Program-made: the position numbers and the translations under genes
From: Psychrobacter sp. Pi2-1
GTDB lineage: Bacteria; Pseudomonadota; Gammaproteobacteria; Pseudomonadales; Moraxellaceae
Length of the DNA stretch: 64,000 bases
Direction of reading: 5' to 3'
NCBI RefSeq assembly: GCF_904846645.1
Contig: NZ_CAJHBO010000001.1
Coordinates: forward strand, 62,001-126,000
The notes under the pieces: model-generated
Database searches by the model: none
The model's input: the letters and a program-made list of their open reading frames with translations, nothing else
What the model was told of the DNA's origin: nothing
Shown: in pieces, positions 19,308 to 28,517 of the stretch
Position numbering within the stretch: position 1 is the first letter of the stretch
How the letters are laid out: the number at the start of each line of letters is the position of its first letter

Positions 19308-20726
19308 ATCTTGGGAAGAGATTGCCCAAAAACGGTCTTTCTCAAAACGCTTATTCTCTAACGCTTCATCTTCATACCAAGCCGTTGCTGGCTTAGCTTC
19401 ATCAAAGCTTGACTCTATCTGCTTACTTACTGCTTGTGAGACTGTAGCAGCCGTTGCTTGCTGAGTAGATTGCTCATCAAGCATCAACACATCATTTTGC
19501 AAACGTTTTAATAAGCTCAGGTTACCTTGCGTATCTTGAGTACTGACAGCGTCTTCAGCAGGAACGACACTTTCATACATGCCTTGAACGAGCGCATCAT
19601 CTACACCATTATCAAAGTTATCTTGCCATTCGACTAGCGCATCGTCGTATTGCTCATTACCTGATAAATTGGCAAGCATGGCAAACGCATCGCGCGACTG
19701 CTTGCCCAAACGCGATAGCAAACTGTGACCGTAATCACGCAAAAACACACTCTCAGGGTTGATAATCTGCTGGCGTTGTAACCATGATTTATCAACGATA
19801 TCTGCCCAAAACAGCTTTGATGGATTGTAATGTAATAGCGTGATATTCATGTATTGTGACAAGCGCTGTAGAAAATCAAGCTCGGTCTGTGGCAGTTGCT
19901 GGATGGTAAAAATACGCAGTATGGTTGGCAACTGAGCACGTTCGTTCGCCTTATTACCTTTTAAAGCTGACCAAAACGCACGCTCTAGTGCCACACGGTG
20001 TAGATGAACATCAGCAAACAAATGCGACCACAAGAATCGTTGGGCGATTTCTAACTCAACATAATGCTCAACCAACCACTCAGGCGTGCCGCGCGCATAC
20101 TTATCAAAACGCAGGGATAAGGCGTCTTTATCTGCTATCAACTCACGTACGCTCAACGGCTTATTTTGCGACCATAATGCCAACCAATCCTCACGGTGAG
20201 TCAAATAGCGGTTAAACACCCTAGCCAAATCGCTTGCCAGCTGCCAAATACGAGCATCTTGTTGCGCCTTATCCTGTTGTAAGCTGTCTTGTTGAGCATT
20301 GGCCTGTGGGTCATCAATCAAAGATGCTAGCAACGGATGAACTGGATGCTTTTCATCTGCAACGATTGTCTCTTGATAATAAGTCAAATAACCAAACAAT
20401 CGCCACTGCATTACTGTCGGTGATAACACTGCCACTTCGGGTACATTTAGAGTTGTCGCTTCAGGGTTTCGCGACAGTAAGTACGTATTATGGCGGGTCA
20501 ATACATCTTGCATCAGTGTCCATTGATACTGACCCCAAAATTTAGTACGTACCAAGGTACTAATACCAGCACGGCTAGCAATAGTTTTATCCAACCAATC
20601 GCCCAATACCATTGACGGTACAATGACGATGAAGGGTTCAAAAACCGGCTGATCCTTGGACTGGTATTGTACAAGCAATTGATCAACGAGGTTTTCGGTA
20701 CGGTGCGACTGAATAATAGTGAACAT
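16203..20726 (-). CDS. recC: Exodeoxyribonuclease V gamma subunit RecC
   Basis: Scaffold and Chi-recognition subunit of RecBCD, a catalytically dead helicase-like protein. The N-terminus MFTIIQSHRTENLVDQLL, followed by VPSMVLGDWLD, is typical of RecC; later hallmarks include DIVVLLPDVERHHALIGSIF and GVITFGRFGALRNVPFELVVMLNMDLSEFPGRD (read as two adjacent stretches). The frame opens at a TTG six bases upstream, but ATG at 20726 is the natural start, giving 1507 residues against about 1122 in E. coli. An Asn-rich low-complexity tract (NANANVNANININ) near 17755-17800 and other linkers account for part of the excess. It is the first gene of the recCBD operon. Confidence 0.93.
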   Translation of the reverse strand: MFTIIQSHRTENLVDQLLVQYQSKDQPVFEPFIVIVPSMVLGDWLDKTIASRAGISTLVRTKFWGQYQWTLMQDVLTRHNTYLLSRNPEATTLNVPEVAVLSPTVMQWRLFGYLTYYQETIVADEKHPVHPLLASLIDDPQANAQQDSLQQDKAQQDARIWQLASDLARVFNRYLTHREDWLALWSQNKPLSVRELIADKDALSLRFDKYARGTPEWLVEHYVELEIAQRFLWSHLFADVHLHRVALERAFWSALKGNKANERAQLPTILRIFTIQQLPQTELDFLQRLSQYMNITLLHYNPSKLFWADIVDKSWLQRQQIINPESVFLRDYGHSLLSRLGKQSRDAFAMLANLSGNEQYDDALVEWQDNFDNGVDDALVQGMYESVVPAEDAVSTQDTQGNLSLLKRLQNDVLMLDEQSTQQATAATVSQAVSKQIESSFDEAKPATAWYEDEALENKRFEKDRFWAISSQDNSLNIHSCHSLQRQLEVLRIMIGRWLNEPIKLGEKKRHISDIVVLLPDVERHHALIGSIFVNGKGQDGLTLPAKVTGVVDADIRQLWEAIIGFYKLLGSHSARFEAAEVLDWLMLPPLFESFGLTHEQMSRGCDLLVEAGFIRGFDELHLKQTLDSNDYDYRFSFAQALDRLTLGLVMPEAELSDCLYDLNDDEWPSTALPEMTLPLPQVSLNDALIVEALCRIYTGLVARRDDHTQKMKAEDWLDQIETQVIHRYFGDVDQTRTMRAIYNAMNGFKSSLRANRHYRQYASGDVDNREVEQRLAGVEQLPLKLSFMLDSIEAELESQQVSAEPTGVITFGRFGALRNVPFELVVMLNMDLSEFPGRDRDNRYDLMKATNARRGDRVSEDDDNGAFLDALLCARSACWMFYNGQSLTDTHEHLPANPVSELLQFLQGEVQWQVNSLETLPENIDPTTESLKRYLPKLIKQWLVTEHPALPFHESLFETEIEGTDVSEQASPDIGDNANANVNANININAQDTRPVDMIDELDTLLNTAMRKTKLAQKKQFPPAPLWQAVFDTLKGRISSEHKELVGLPTKAQYESIAQVLGQGLGQLGQVDNQTLSALAELLGFDTVVDAPSDVSGMTEVLIQVLSDSIFNIGEIDIEGALAYQVRHPAKAFLRSQKVHVVQGEEALSQQEPLFLDSLTTYQIKDHLIKQLVTDENKKNDSDAADKTTTPILMYQKIMPAGVARQTTLPNQQKKLQQQCLEFKEQLTANGFDESSIINESKADSSSVLQLLTPTAEHPVQIELKNILSSTDNESKHQTNIDGMKTLLKLLPKIIKIKGSVPILAPISVTQASVPYAQQSPKQWLNILPNSASPRHLLKFWLSHLYWQVARRTTTEQVASNDGVSIWRFNKPSSQVKKYDKVIAFKLSPIVYEDAVIELIKWAVFGKLTGQVPITLLPEYALNYLDKYLKPEESDGSSYWPKRADFSDWLRPNYNSDTVYDTCSQHAIWQYVLRDQDAFKALSSALTTLAQPLYEPMFNALTNLDS

Positions 20727-21166
20727 AGACAATAATCTGATTGCAATAAAGGTGAGATATTAGGATTAATAAAAAAGGCTTCACTTGTAGATGAGATGTC
20801 TGTATTCAATGTCAAAAACACCATAAAACATCTAGACAAAACAAAAATCGATACTCATCAATCCATGCTTGATGGTCGTTACTATGATGCATTTCTGCTA
20901 GCATGAGTGCCATAAACAAAAACAATCATAGTAGCAAATTCTACATATCCATTGATAACGTTGACTTGCCAAATTTGCTATCAGTGTGCCATTGATGGTT
21001 ATCGTTTACTAGTGTAGATGCCGATATTATAATAATCTTGCGACATTTAGTGTCGTTTTATACTATCATTCATATTTACTATGAAATAATCTCATTGTGG
21101 TTTTTAAATTGCCCTTTACAACCTGTATCTAAATAATACTTTCTATTGACGGGATTACTTAATATT
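20727..21166. other. Intergenic region upstream of recC and of an unknown gene
   Basis: About 440 bases, AT-rich, separating the divergent recC operon and the next gene. It should contain both promoters. I saw no long inverted repeat, no tRNA-like fold and no open frame with family resemblance. Confidence 0.4.
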
Positions 21167-21691
21167 ATGCCATTGCGTCCCATTGATGCCATTTTTGTCC
21201 ATCCAAAACAACGCTTATACGTCGTGTATTATCGCGGTGAGTTGTGGCAACTGCCACGTATGAAAATCGATGACAGATCATGGCAAAACAGACGACCCTA
21301 TACGGATGATAGTAGCTCACTTTATTTGAGCATTCATCAAGCTATCAGCGACCCTGTACTTGCGCAGAAATTGAGAACGCTAGATCTCCCTGTAGCGGTA
21401 CGTGGTAGCACGTTGCCACGTTTCGAAGCATGGTGGGAGGCACATGGGTTTAGATGGTTAAAAGACAGATTGTTAACCGGTGAATCGCCGTTAGCAGCGC
21501 ATCAAACTACTACGCCTGCCAAAGTATTAAATGACCGATCTGATTCTCTAATAAATCGCCAAACCAATGACCATACTGATGAAAATAGTGAAGTTAATGA
21601 AGAACAAGTATCCACCCCTTCTGCGGACACGGATATCTTTGCAGACATGTTGGCTGAATTGACCGATGAAGTACTAGAACAAAAGCTTTAA
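21167..21691 (+). CDS. Hypothetical protein, 174 aa
   Basis: I do not recognise this protein. The frame opens at TTG 21146, but ATG at 21167 (MPLRPIDAIFVHPKQRL) is the likely start. The first ~105 residues are globular and aromatic-rich: YVVYYRGELWQLPRM, then SLYLSIHQAISDPVLAQKL and PRFEAWWEAHGFRWLKDRLL. The last ~60 residues are polar, disordered-looking linker ending in a short acidic helix (DIFADMLAELTDEVLEQKL). No signal peptide or membrane span is present. The next gene, on the same strand, begins 66 bases later, so the two may form a unit. No function is proposed. Confidence 0.65.
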   Translation: MPLRPIDAIFVHPKQRLYVVYYRGELWQLPRMKIDDRSWQNRRPYTDDSSSLYLSIHQAISDPVLAQKLRTLDLPVAVRGSTLPRFEAWWEAHGFRWLKDRLLTGESPLAAHQTTTPAKVLNDRSDSLINRQTNDHTDENSEVNEEQVSTPSADTDIFADMLAELTDEVLEQKL

Positions 21692-21757
21692 AAACTAGAT
21701 ACCACCCTGTATATAAAATTTGCTATGAATCAACTAATAATAAAAGAGCAGTAATAT

Positions 21758-22564
21758 ATGAAAGACTACAAACTACTGCTGGCTGGGCTAATCTTGCTGC
21801 TGCTCACAATCTTTATCGCGGTCTTTATTTGGTTGTGGACCAGTAATCGAAAAAACACAGACCCATTGCCAATCATGGCAAGTGAAAGTGAAGCAGACCC
21901 TAGTACGAAAGGTGATGATTCAAGAGAGATTGCTGACAGTGTTTTATATATTCGAGCAGAGGAGAAGTTACAGGTACCTTTGGACGATATCATTGTGAGC
22001 TTTGAATCTCGTTATCCGCACGTGCAAGTGCTAGCGAGCTATGTCTCCTCTAACGACCTTCTCACAGTACCAAGTAGTGGTTCGACCAAAGACAAACTCT
22101 CTGACTTTGTGTTTGATACAGATATGATTATTACCAATGACGATAGCCTATCTACAGAACGGGTATCACTCCTACAGTCAGAATTGCAACAGGCACAAGA
22201 TAGAAATGGTCAAAGTCAAAAAAGCATTGAGGGTGTTGGTACAAATGATGCTTTTGACAAGAATAATGATACCCGTATGCATAATAAAGATAAAAAGATA
22301 CACACTCTAAATCCCTTTAACTATGCGCTAAAAGATGAACAAGCGCTTGAAGGTGTCATCCTGACAGACGATACAACTGCTATTAGCTTCCGTAATTTTT
22401 TACTATCGAGCACAGGTCAAGATATACTAAAAAAATATGATTATGAGAATATAAGTGGTTATAAGAACAGTGTAAATGACTTATTTAAACCAACCTCACA
22501 GGCAAAAAGTGCATCAGGTGATCACGCTGTAGATGTCACTGACGCGCTTAGCAATGGTGAGTAA
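21758..22564 (+). CDS. Membrane-anchored protein resembling a molybdate-binding (ModA-type) periplasmic protein
   Basis: One N-terminal membrane span (residues 6-29) would anchor a periplasmic domain. Two stretches resemble the start and end of ModA-like type II binding proteins: DDIIVSFESRYPHVQVLASYVSSNDLL near residues 78-105 (compare the helix and strand after the first ligand loop in ModA), and ISFRNFLLSSTGQDILKKYDYE near 208-230 (compare the family's F-LLS-GQ-IL-KYGF helix). Between them is a polar Asn/Asp/Lys-rich linker where much of the binding domain should be, so ligand binding may be lost or changed. There is no signal-peptidase site and no modBC genes nearby. The fold assignment is inference; the exact role is unknown. 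Confidence 0.5.
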   Translation: MKDYKLLLAGLILLLLTIFIAVFIWLWTSNRKNTDPLPIMASESEADPSTKGDDSREIADSVLYIRAEEKLQVPLDDIIVSFESRYPHVQVLASYVSSNDLLTVPSSGSTKDKLSDFVFDTDMIITNDDSLSTERVSLLQSELQQAQDRNGQSQKSIEGVGTNDAFDKNNDTRMHNKDKKIHTLNPFNYALKDEQALEGVILTDDTTAISFRNFLLSSTGQDILKKYDYENISGYKNSVNDLFKPTSQAKSASGDHAVDVTDALSNGE

Positions 22565-22637
22565 GGATAAATTTTCTTTATTTATCTTTTGTTGATTGCT
22601 TTTATGACTGCTTTTTTCTACAATGTCACTCCATAAT

Positions 22638-22713
22638 GCGCCTATAGCTCAACAGGATAGAGCAGTTGCCTCCTAAGCGATCGATCCGAGTTCGAGTCTT
22701 GGTGGGCGCACCA
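22638..22713 (+). tRNA. tRNA-Arg (anticodon CCT)
   Basis: A 76-base cloverleaf. The acceptor stem GCGCCTA pairs with TGGGCGC, followed by discriminator A and an encoded CCA. The D arm is GCTC...GAGC, the anticodon loop CTCCTAA presents CCT for AGG codons, and the T arm contains GTTCGAGTC. A terminator follows 25 bases later. Confidence 0.93.
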
Positions 22714-22737
22714 ATTAAGATATGATTAGTACCGATT

Positions 22738-22772
22738 AAACCCTTGTAAGCCTTATGCTACAAGGGTTTTTT
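22738..22772 (+). terminator. Terminator after tRNA-Arg
   Basis: Hairpin AAACCCTTGTA ... TACAAGGGTTTTTT with a 10-base loop and a six-T tail on the plus strand. Confidence 0.85.
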
Positions 22773-22937
22773 ATTGCGTGTCGATAATACACCCTGACCT
22801 TCCATACCTTAACGATAGAGGTATCGACTAACACCTCTTAGAATACCTTTAAAATATCTGAAATTATCAAGGCGTTGACTAACTCACCACCAAAATAAGC
22901 GACCATACAGACCTTATAGTTTTATATTAATGCATAG

Positions 22938-22978
22938 AAAAAAATCACCCTAACTGTTCAAGTTAAGGTGATTTTTTA
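22938..22978 (-). terminator. Terminator after malic enzyme gene
   Basis: Stem AATCACC-CTAACT / AGTTA-AGGTGATT flanked by A-runs and T-runs. It is placed 45 bases beyond the malic enzyme stop on the minus strand and can act in both directions. Confidence 0.8.
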
Positions 22979-23022
22979 TGGTGTTTGCAATATTGATAAT
23001 AGCTAACTATCTAATCTCTAAC

Positions 23023-24705
23023 TTAGAAAGAAGTACGGCGATAGTTACGATATTCAGGTAACCAAAAGTTCGCTTTTAATCGGCGTTGTAAATTTTCCGA
23101 TGTGATAGGTAGTGCTAGTTTATCTTGAGCCGCTTGCAGTGCCACTGCATACGCTATTTTTTCACTGATCTCTCTGATAACTTTGATCGGCGGTAAGATG
23201 GCACCAGGTGCTTTTTCGTATTCCATTGATATATCTGCAAGGGCTTGGCTTGCTGCCGTTAGCATATTATCACTGATACCTGTCGCACGTGCTGCTAAAA
23301 CACCTAGACCAATACCAGGGAAAATATAGCTGTTATTACACTGAGACACCTCAAAAGACTGACCTTTATAAGTGGTATGAGGAAACGGACTACCCGTTGC
23401 AACAATTGCCTTACCTTTACTCCAATTCATGACTTCTTGCGGCGTTGCTTCCACACGAGACGTTGGATTTGAAAGTGGTAGTACAATTGGGTGCTCAGTA
23501 TTAGCACATAGCGATTCGATCACTTCTTGGGTGAACAGACCTTTTTGTCCGCTAACACCAAATAATACGGTGATTTTTGCTTGTTTAACCACTTGCGCTA
23601 AGCCGAGTTTCTTACTTTTGTCCCAGCTTGCAATAGCTGATTCTTTTTGTACTAATGGTTCTTGGAATTTTTGCAGCTCTGTCATGCCATCTGTCAATAA
23701 GCCATAGCGATCAACCATGAATACTTGACTACGAGCTTGCTCTTCAGTCAAACCTTCACGCTGCATTTGGCGAATAATATGCTCAGCAATACCGCAACCC
23801 GCAGATCCTGCGCCTAAAAATGCGATATTCTGTTGGCTAAGTTTTTGACCTTTATTTAGACACGCTGCAATTAGAGTACCAACCGATACCGCAGCAGTCC
23901 CTTGAATATCATCATTAAAGCAGCATAGCTGATCACGATATTTATTCAATAACGGGGTCGCGTTTTCCTGAGCAAAATCTTCAAATTGCAATAACACTTC
24001 TGGCCAACGGCGCTTAACGGCTTGAATAAACAATTCTACAAATTCATTATATTCATCGCCAGAGATGCGCGGATTTCTCCAGCCCATATACATAGGATCG
24101 TCAAGTAGCTGTTGGTTATTGGTGCCGACATCCAGCAAAATAGGTAGACAATAAGCTGGGCTAATACCACCACAAGCCGTGTATAAAGACAACTTACCGA
24201 TTGGAATGCCCATACCGCCAATACCTTGATCCCCCAGACCCAATATACGTTCACCGTCAGTAACAACGATCACTTTGACGTTTTGTTTGGTGGCATTTTG
24301 TAGCATATCGTCGATTTTGTGACGCTCAGGATATGAGATAAACAAACCACGTTTACGACGATAAATTTGCGAGAATTTTTCACACGCCTGACCAACGGTT
24401 GGGGTATAAATGAGCGGCATGACTTCCTCGATATGCTGCTCAATCAGATGATAAAATAAGGTTTCATTGGTATCCTGGATGTTACGCAAGTAAATATGCT
24501 TATCCATCGCGTCAGTGAATGAGCTCAGCTGATGATAAGCACGTAATGATTGCTCCTCAATCGTTTCAATATTATGAGGTAATAGCCCCGTTAAATTAAA
24601 GCTACTACGTTCTTCTGATGAAAAAGCACTACCTTTATTCAATAAAGGTGTCTCTAAAAGAGCGGGTCCAGCAACAGGAATATATAAAGGACGCTTGTTT
24701 GACAT
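23023..24705 (-). CDS. maeA: NAD-dependent malic enzyme
   Basis: Oxidatively decarboxylates malate to pyruvate with NAD in the cytoplasm, linking the TCA cycle to pyruvate. Landmarks are the malic-enzyme signature [18 protein letters not shown] near residue 80-98, [16 protein letters not shown] near residue 158-173, and the Rossmann motif [15 protein letters not shown] near residue 297. The length, 560 residues, is close to E. coli MaeA (565), and it lacks the phosphotransacetylase-like extension of MaeB. ATG at 24705 begins [20 protein letters not shown], the normal N-terminus. It is transcribed alone, with a terminator on its 3' side; the upstream gene dld has its own terminator between them. 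Confidence 0.93.
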   Translation of the reverse strand: MSNKRPLYIPVAGPALLETPLLNKGSAFSSEERSSFNLTGLLPHNIETIEEQSLRAYHQLSSFTDAMDKHIYLRNIQDTNETLFYHLIEQHIEEVMPLIYTPTVGQACEKFSQIYRRKRGLFISYPERHKIDDMLQNATKQNVKVIVVTDGERILGLGDQGIGGMGIPIGKLSLYTACGGISPAYCLPILLDVGTNNQQLLDDPMYMGWRNPRISGDEYNEFVELFIQAVKRRWPEVLLQFEDFAQENATPLLNKYRDQLCCFNDDIQGTAAVSVGTLIAACLNKGQKLSQQNIAFLGAGSAGCGIAEHIIRQMQREGLTEEQARSQVFMVDRYGLLTDGMTELQKFQEPLVQKESAIASWDKSKKLGLAQVVKQAKITVLFGVSGQKGLFTQEVIESLCANTEHPIVLPLSNPTSRVEATPQEVMNWSKGKAIVATGSPFPHTTYKGQSFEVSQCNNSYIFPGIGLGVLAARATGISDNMLTAASQALADISMEYEKAPGAILPPIKVIREISEKIAYAVALQAAQDKLALPITSENLQRRLKANFWLPEYRNYRRTSF

Positions 24706-24875
24706 AATGTAATCTTCTTATTAAAGGCATATGAGTGAAAGCCATACTGAGTGAAAGCTATGCTAGTGCTGCATTATACATAGCATCGACTGGTATTTAA
24801 CAATAGATAACAAAATCATTTTGAATAAATATGCTTCTGAACTCGAGGCCACTGATACATTTACCGAGAAATAAT

Positions 24876-24903
24876 AAAAAAGCACTACCAATCGGCAGTG
24901 CTT
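24876..24903 (-). terminator. Terminator after D-lactate dehydrogenase gene
   Basis: Stem AAGCACT/AGTGCTT plus CC/GG pairs. On the minus strand it is followed by TTTTTTATTATTT. It lies about 110 bases past the dld stop. Confidence 0.75.
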
Positions 24904-25015
24904 CTGAGGGTGTATTGAACAATTTATAATGGACAAACACTGAACTATTCAGCAACTTAGCTACTGATAAATAATCAGCCTAATACCAATTTTATAGTTC
25001 AGTTTTAAGGTTCAG

Positions 25016-26767
25016 TTATAAACAACACGAGCAATTGCGTTTGGTTTTCGAAATTTTACCAATACCCGGATTAAAGGTATTGGTTGGGTCCAAGCTTTTA
25101 TAAAAGTTCTGCAAATCAGGTTCTGCTTCGTATAGGTGTCCGACATTATGCTCAGCAGGGTATTTGGCTCCGCGTGCGCTCAGTAGCTCTAACATCATTT
25201 TTTTAACAAGGTGTGCATCACTACCCTTCTTCAGAATATAGTCTTGATGGAATACATAACAAAAGAAGTGTCCGTAATACAGCTTCTTTTCTAAGTGTTG
25301 TTCAATGTCTTCAGGTAGGGTTTCAAGCCATTCTAATTCGTTACGTGGTATAGCAATATCCAATGCCAATATATCGCCGATGTCTTTTTCATGTATGACT
25401 TCATAACGTAATGCAGCACCTGCAGCGGCAAAGCGATGTAAAAAGGCACTTTCTGACTCTTGCTGACTACATTCAAAATAGCTACCCGTATTTGAAGCGT
25501 CGAAAAATACCTTCAGAAAATCCTGTGCTTCTGCTATGCCAGCATCACTCATTTTTAAGATAAGATGATGCTCATATTGGTCGCGATACTCTAGCATTCG
25601 CTTCGGTAAATGCTTTGGAAATATATTGGCGATGAACTGCATGACTTTGTCAGTGAAATGCTTTGGCATCCATGACCATTTATGGAATTTTGCATCCATA
25701 GCGCCTTTGATAGAAAACAGTCGAGGTAAGGCATTGGTACCAAGATGCTTAATACTTAAGAACGTGTCTTTACCGTATTTAGCGGATACATCGAATATAT
25801 CACGATGCATGTACTCACCCACTTCAGGGATATTATCGAAGCTCGATAGTATCTGTCTTCTGAGCTGTGCAAGCTCACTCACACTGTTGGTGCCTATATA
25901 AAAGGTTTTCTCTTTTACAGCCGTTGGATAGGTATCAAGACGCACTGCAAATACCGCTAGCTTGCCAGCGCAGCCGCTTGCTTCATACAGTCTTCGCTTG
26001 TCAGCATTGAAACGACTTGGCGTACTTGCATTAACGTCTTTGACTCTGGCGATATATTCTTTGTCAGATGCCATCTTACCAGTGTCAGGTAATGCTCTTT
26101 TGTCAAAACTACCTGTTTGTAGGTTAGTAAGTATTTCTTCTGGAGTATCTCCTAACTCGACGTCTAGGTGATTAACCAGCACTAGCTGACCGTGCTTGTC
26201 TATTTGGGCAAACAAAGCAAGCTCGGTATAAGCAGGACCTCTTTTAACCAGTGCCCCACCAGAATTATTAGAGACACCGCCAATAATAGACGCACCTAAT
26301 GTCGAGGAACCAATAACGGAGTGAGGCGCTCTATTTACGGCTTCAAGCTGACTTTGCAACTGATGCAACGTGGCGCCAGGTAAGCTAATCACTTGCTCGT
26401 TATCATTCACCAAATACAACTGGTTCATTGCAAGGGTGTTAATCACCACCACTGGCCTATCGTAGTCATTACCGCTCGGGGTTGAGCCTTCAGTCAGCCC
26501 TGTTTTTGCTGCTTGCATGATAATAATGCAGTCGCCTTCCACACATATTTCTAGACTACGCCAAATCTCCAGCAGCTTTTGTGGAAACAAAACGGCCAAT
26601 GCAGCTCCGCCGCCAGAACGCCACCCCATTCTATAGTGCTCGTTTTTCTCTGGATCTGCTTGTACATTGCTAGCACCTAATACGTTCGTCAGCTTGTCTA
26701 ACACTTGATCAGGGCTAATGATGTCTTGAGAAGGCATATTTGATGAGAAAAGGTTTGATGAATGCAT
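25016..26767 (-). CDS. dld: Quinone-dependent D-lactate dehydrogenase
   Basis: Peripheral inner-membrane FAD enzyme that oxidises D-lactate to pyruvate and passes electrons to quinone. The FAD-binding region is recognisable from YRMGWRSGGGAALAVLFP and AAKTGLTEGSTPSGNDYDRP near residues 45-105, with GASIIGGVSNNSGGALVKRGP near 157-177. The C-terminal half matches the Dld membrane-binding domain. The length, 583, is close to E. coli Dld (571). The tail ends in an unusual Cys-rich CSCCL. The gene is divergent from a LysR regulator 308 bases away, which probably controls it. Together with the neighbouring malic enzyme it feeds pyruvate metabolism. Confidence 0.93.
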   Translation of the reverse strand: MHSSNLFSSNMPSQDIISPDQVLDKLTNVLGASNVQADPEKNEHYRMGWRSGGGAALAVLFPQKLLEIWRSLEICVEGDCIIIMQAAKTGLTEGSTPSGNDYDRPVVVINTLAMNQLYLVNDNEQVISLPGATLHQLQSQLEAVNRAPHSVIGSSTLGASIIGGVSNNSGGALVKRGPAYTELALFAQIDKHGQLVLVNHLDVELGDTPEEILTNLQTGSFDKRALPDTGKMASDKEYIARVKDVNASTPSRFNADKRRLYEASGCAGKLAVFAVRLDTYPTAVKEKTFYIGTNSVSELAQLRRQILSSFDNIPEVGEYMHRDIFDVSAKYGKDTFLSIKHLGTNALPRLFSIKGAMDAKFHKWSWMPKHFTDKVMQFIANIFPKHLPKRMLEYRDQYEHHLILKMSDAGIAEAQDFLKVFFDASNTGSYFECSQQESESAFLHRFAAAGAALRYEVIHEKDIGDILALDIAIPRNELEWLETLPEDIEQHLEKKLYYGHFFCYVFHQDYILKKGSDAHLVKKMMLELLSARGAKYPAEHNVGHLYEAEPDLQNFYKSLDPTNTFNPGIGKISKTKRNCSCCL

Positions 26768-27034
26768 ATCAATCTCTTTATCTTGGAGGTTACATGTGCT
26801 TTATGGTGCTAAAGGACCTTGAAAACCGAAAATGTAAATGGTAGCCATAACGATTATTCCGCAGAACAATACATAATAGATGGTAGGTAAAATAGTGATT
26901 AGAACCTTTTAAACCGTCATATACAGTAATTGCTCATCAGTGTATCGATTAAATATTCAAAATTCCCTAAAATATTCTACGCCTTGTCAATACATTGATA
27001 TATTGCATCAAAGGACAATGTTATTTTCTTTTTT

Positions 27035-27043
27035 TGCTATAAT
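27035..27043 (+). promoter_or_regulatory. Extended -10 element upstream of LysR gene
   Basis: TGCTATAAT ends 32 bases before the LysR start codon, inside the 308-bp dld/lysR divergent region. No convincing -35 at 17 bases; extended -10 promoters can do without one. The rest of this region shows no further clear sites, though LysR operators are expected there. Confidence 0.45.
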
Positions 27044-27075
27044 CTAAAACGTATTACACCAATTGGGGAACAAGT

Positions 27076-27981
27076 ATGGGCAAAGCTGACGATATGGTTT
27101 TATTCGTCCAAGTGGTTGATGAAGGGTCATTTTCTCGGGTCGCTGAAAAGCTGTCATTAACGAATTCAGTGGTAAGCAAACGCATTGCAAGATTAGAAGA
27201 GAGCTTAAATGCTCAGCTACTTTATAGAACAACCAGAAAGTTAAGCTTAACCGATGCAGGAAGGACGCTTTATGACAAAGCTAAAATCGCTAAATTTGCC
27301 TTTCAGGAAGCTGAAAATGCTGTGACAGGCTACGGTGAGGACATGAAAGGTAACATACGTATAACCATGCCAGCAGTCTCTGCAAATCTAATATTGAGTG
27401 AATCCATTGCCGAATTCTGTAAACAACACTCAGAAATATCAGTAGATTTACAGATTACCAATCGATTGGTTGATTTGATAGAAGAAGGATTTGATCTGGC
27501 GATAAGGACAGCAGAGCTTGAAGACTCATCACTCATTGCAAGACGTCTTATAGATAGCCAGTGGGTCATATGTGCAACACCAGACTATTTAGAGCGACAC
27601 GGTACACCTCAAACCCCTGAACAATTACGGAGTCATGAGTGTTTGGTCTATAAGTTTGATCATACGGCGAATGGTATATGGCCGCTATATATAGATGGCA
27701 CGGAGCAACTGCTTCCTGTACAGGGTCGGTTTCATAGCAATCATCTTAATGCGATTAAACAAGCCACGCTCAGCGACCTAGGTATTGCCTTTTTACCACA
27801 AGCGCTTGTTTATGAAGAGATGCAGCAAAACACGCTCACTCAGATTTTGCAACGCTTTACACGAAAGAAAATGGGCATGTATGCGGTTTACCCCAAGGCA
27901 CGGCAACCGGACCAAAAATTGAAACTGCTTGTAGCGCATCTGCGAGAATCATTACATCAAAAACAGGCTTACTACTGCTAA
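27076..27981 (+). CDS. LysR family transcriptional regulator (divergent from dld)
   Basis: DNA-binding regulator of 301 residues. The winged helix-turn-helix occupies residues ~1-60, with GSFSRVAEKLSLTNSVVSKRI and the typical LYRTTRKLSLTDAG end. A periplasmic-binding-protein-like effector domain begins near residue 90 (GNIRITMPA). It is divergently oriented to dld, the classic LysR arrangement, so regulation of D-lactate use is the best guess. ATG at 27076 follows GGGGAAC. The effector is not identifiable. Confidence 0.85.
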   Translation: MGKADDMVLFVQVVDEGSFSRVAEKLSLTNSVVSKRIARLEESLNAQLLYRTTRKLSLTDAGRTLYDKAKIAKFAFQEAENAVTGYGEDMKGNIRITMPAVSANLILSESIAEFCKQHSEISVDLQITNRLVDLIEEGFDLAIRTAELEDSSLIARRLIDSQWVICATPDYLERHGTPQTPEQLRSHECLVYKFDHTANGIWPLYIDGTEQLLPVQGRFHSNHLNAIKQATLSDLGIAFLPQALVYEEMQQNTLTQILQRFTRKKMGMYAVYPKARQPDQKLKLLVAHLRESLHQKQAYYC

Positions 27982-28108
27982 TAACCTTTAGACAGATCAA
28001 TAGGCTTGTCCACTCTAGCTGCTTCTCCGCTAATGCAATCCTTACGCGCATGGCATAGTTGAAAAATGGCGCATGATACAGGTGTAAACCTTCGAATGTG
28101 TCAACGGG
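27978..28108 (-). pseudogene. Remnant of a glutathione S-transferase N-terminal domain
   Basis: Reading the minus strand downward from about 28108 gives TFEGLHLYHAPFFNYAMR and then VRIALAEKQLEWTS, a clear match to the thioredoxin-like N-terminal domain of GSTs (LYH-P-S-A-KVR-AL-EKGLEW). A one-base frame change then restores IDLSKGY before a stop at 27980-27978, where functional GSTs continue with about 170 more residues. No start codon in a sensible place and no remaining C-terminal domain are seen. It is tail to tail with the LysR gene, whose stop overlaps its end by four bases. Confidence 0.6.
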
Positions 28109-28517
28109 TTCATACGTAAGAATAATGATAGGGATAATAGCCTGCCTTGCATGTTTAATACGTTAAATGCGATTTTCTTCCTACATCACTGCTTATGTCA
28201 TTCTTCACGTAGATAGGATTTTGACATCAACAGTCATTAAAAATGTCGTTCTGATATGAAACTAGCCTTCAATTATCATAAAATACTCAGGTGTAAAGTT
28301 AGTAATATTATTATTAAACTGTTGAATTGTTTAATAAAATAATAAGTCAAGTGATGTGAAATTATCTGATACCTGCATAGCGATATTTTTGGGTTTTCTT
28401 TAATGTTTTTATAAAAATGAAGGTTGAATAATTAAGAAAAACCATCTAATAATAGATCTATAAGTTCTAGACATTTATCTAGCAACTTATGTCCACTACT
28501 ATTAGGAAATAAATACA
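28109..28517. other. AT-rich intergenic region upstream of 3-hydroxyacyl-CoA dehydrogenase gene
   Basis: About 400 bases, very AT-rich toward the right end, with a run TTAGTAATATTATTATTAAAC near 28310. It presumably contains the promoter of the next gene. No open frame or repeat could be supported beyond the GST remnant to its left. Confidence 0.35.

Noticed and set aside
20234-20545. 103-residue plus-strand frame inside recC
   Set aside because: Antisense to RecC coding sequence; no family features or ribosome site.
22592-22624. tRNA promoter (TTGATT ... TACAAT)
   Set aside because: The 21-base spacer is outside the normal range, so I did not annotate it.
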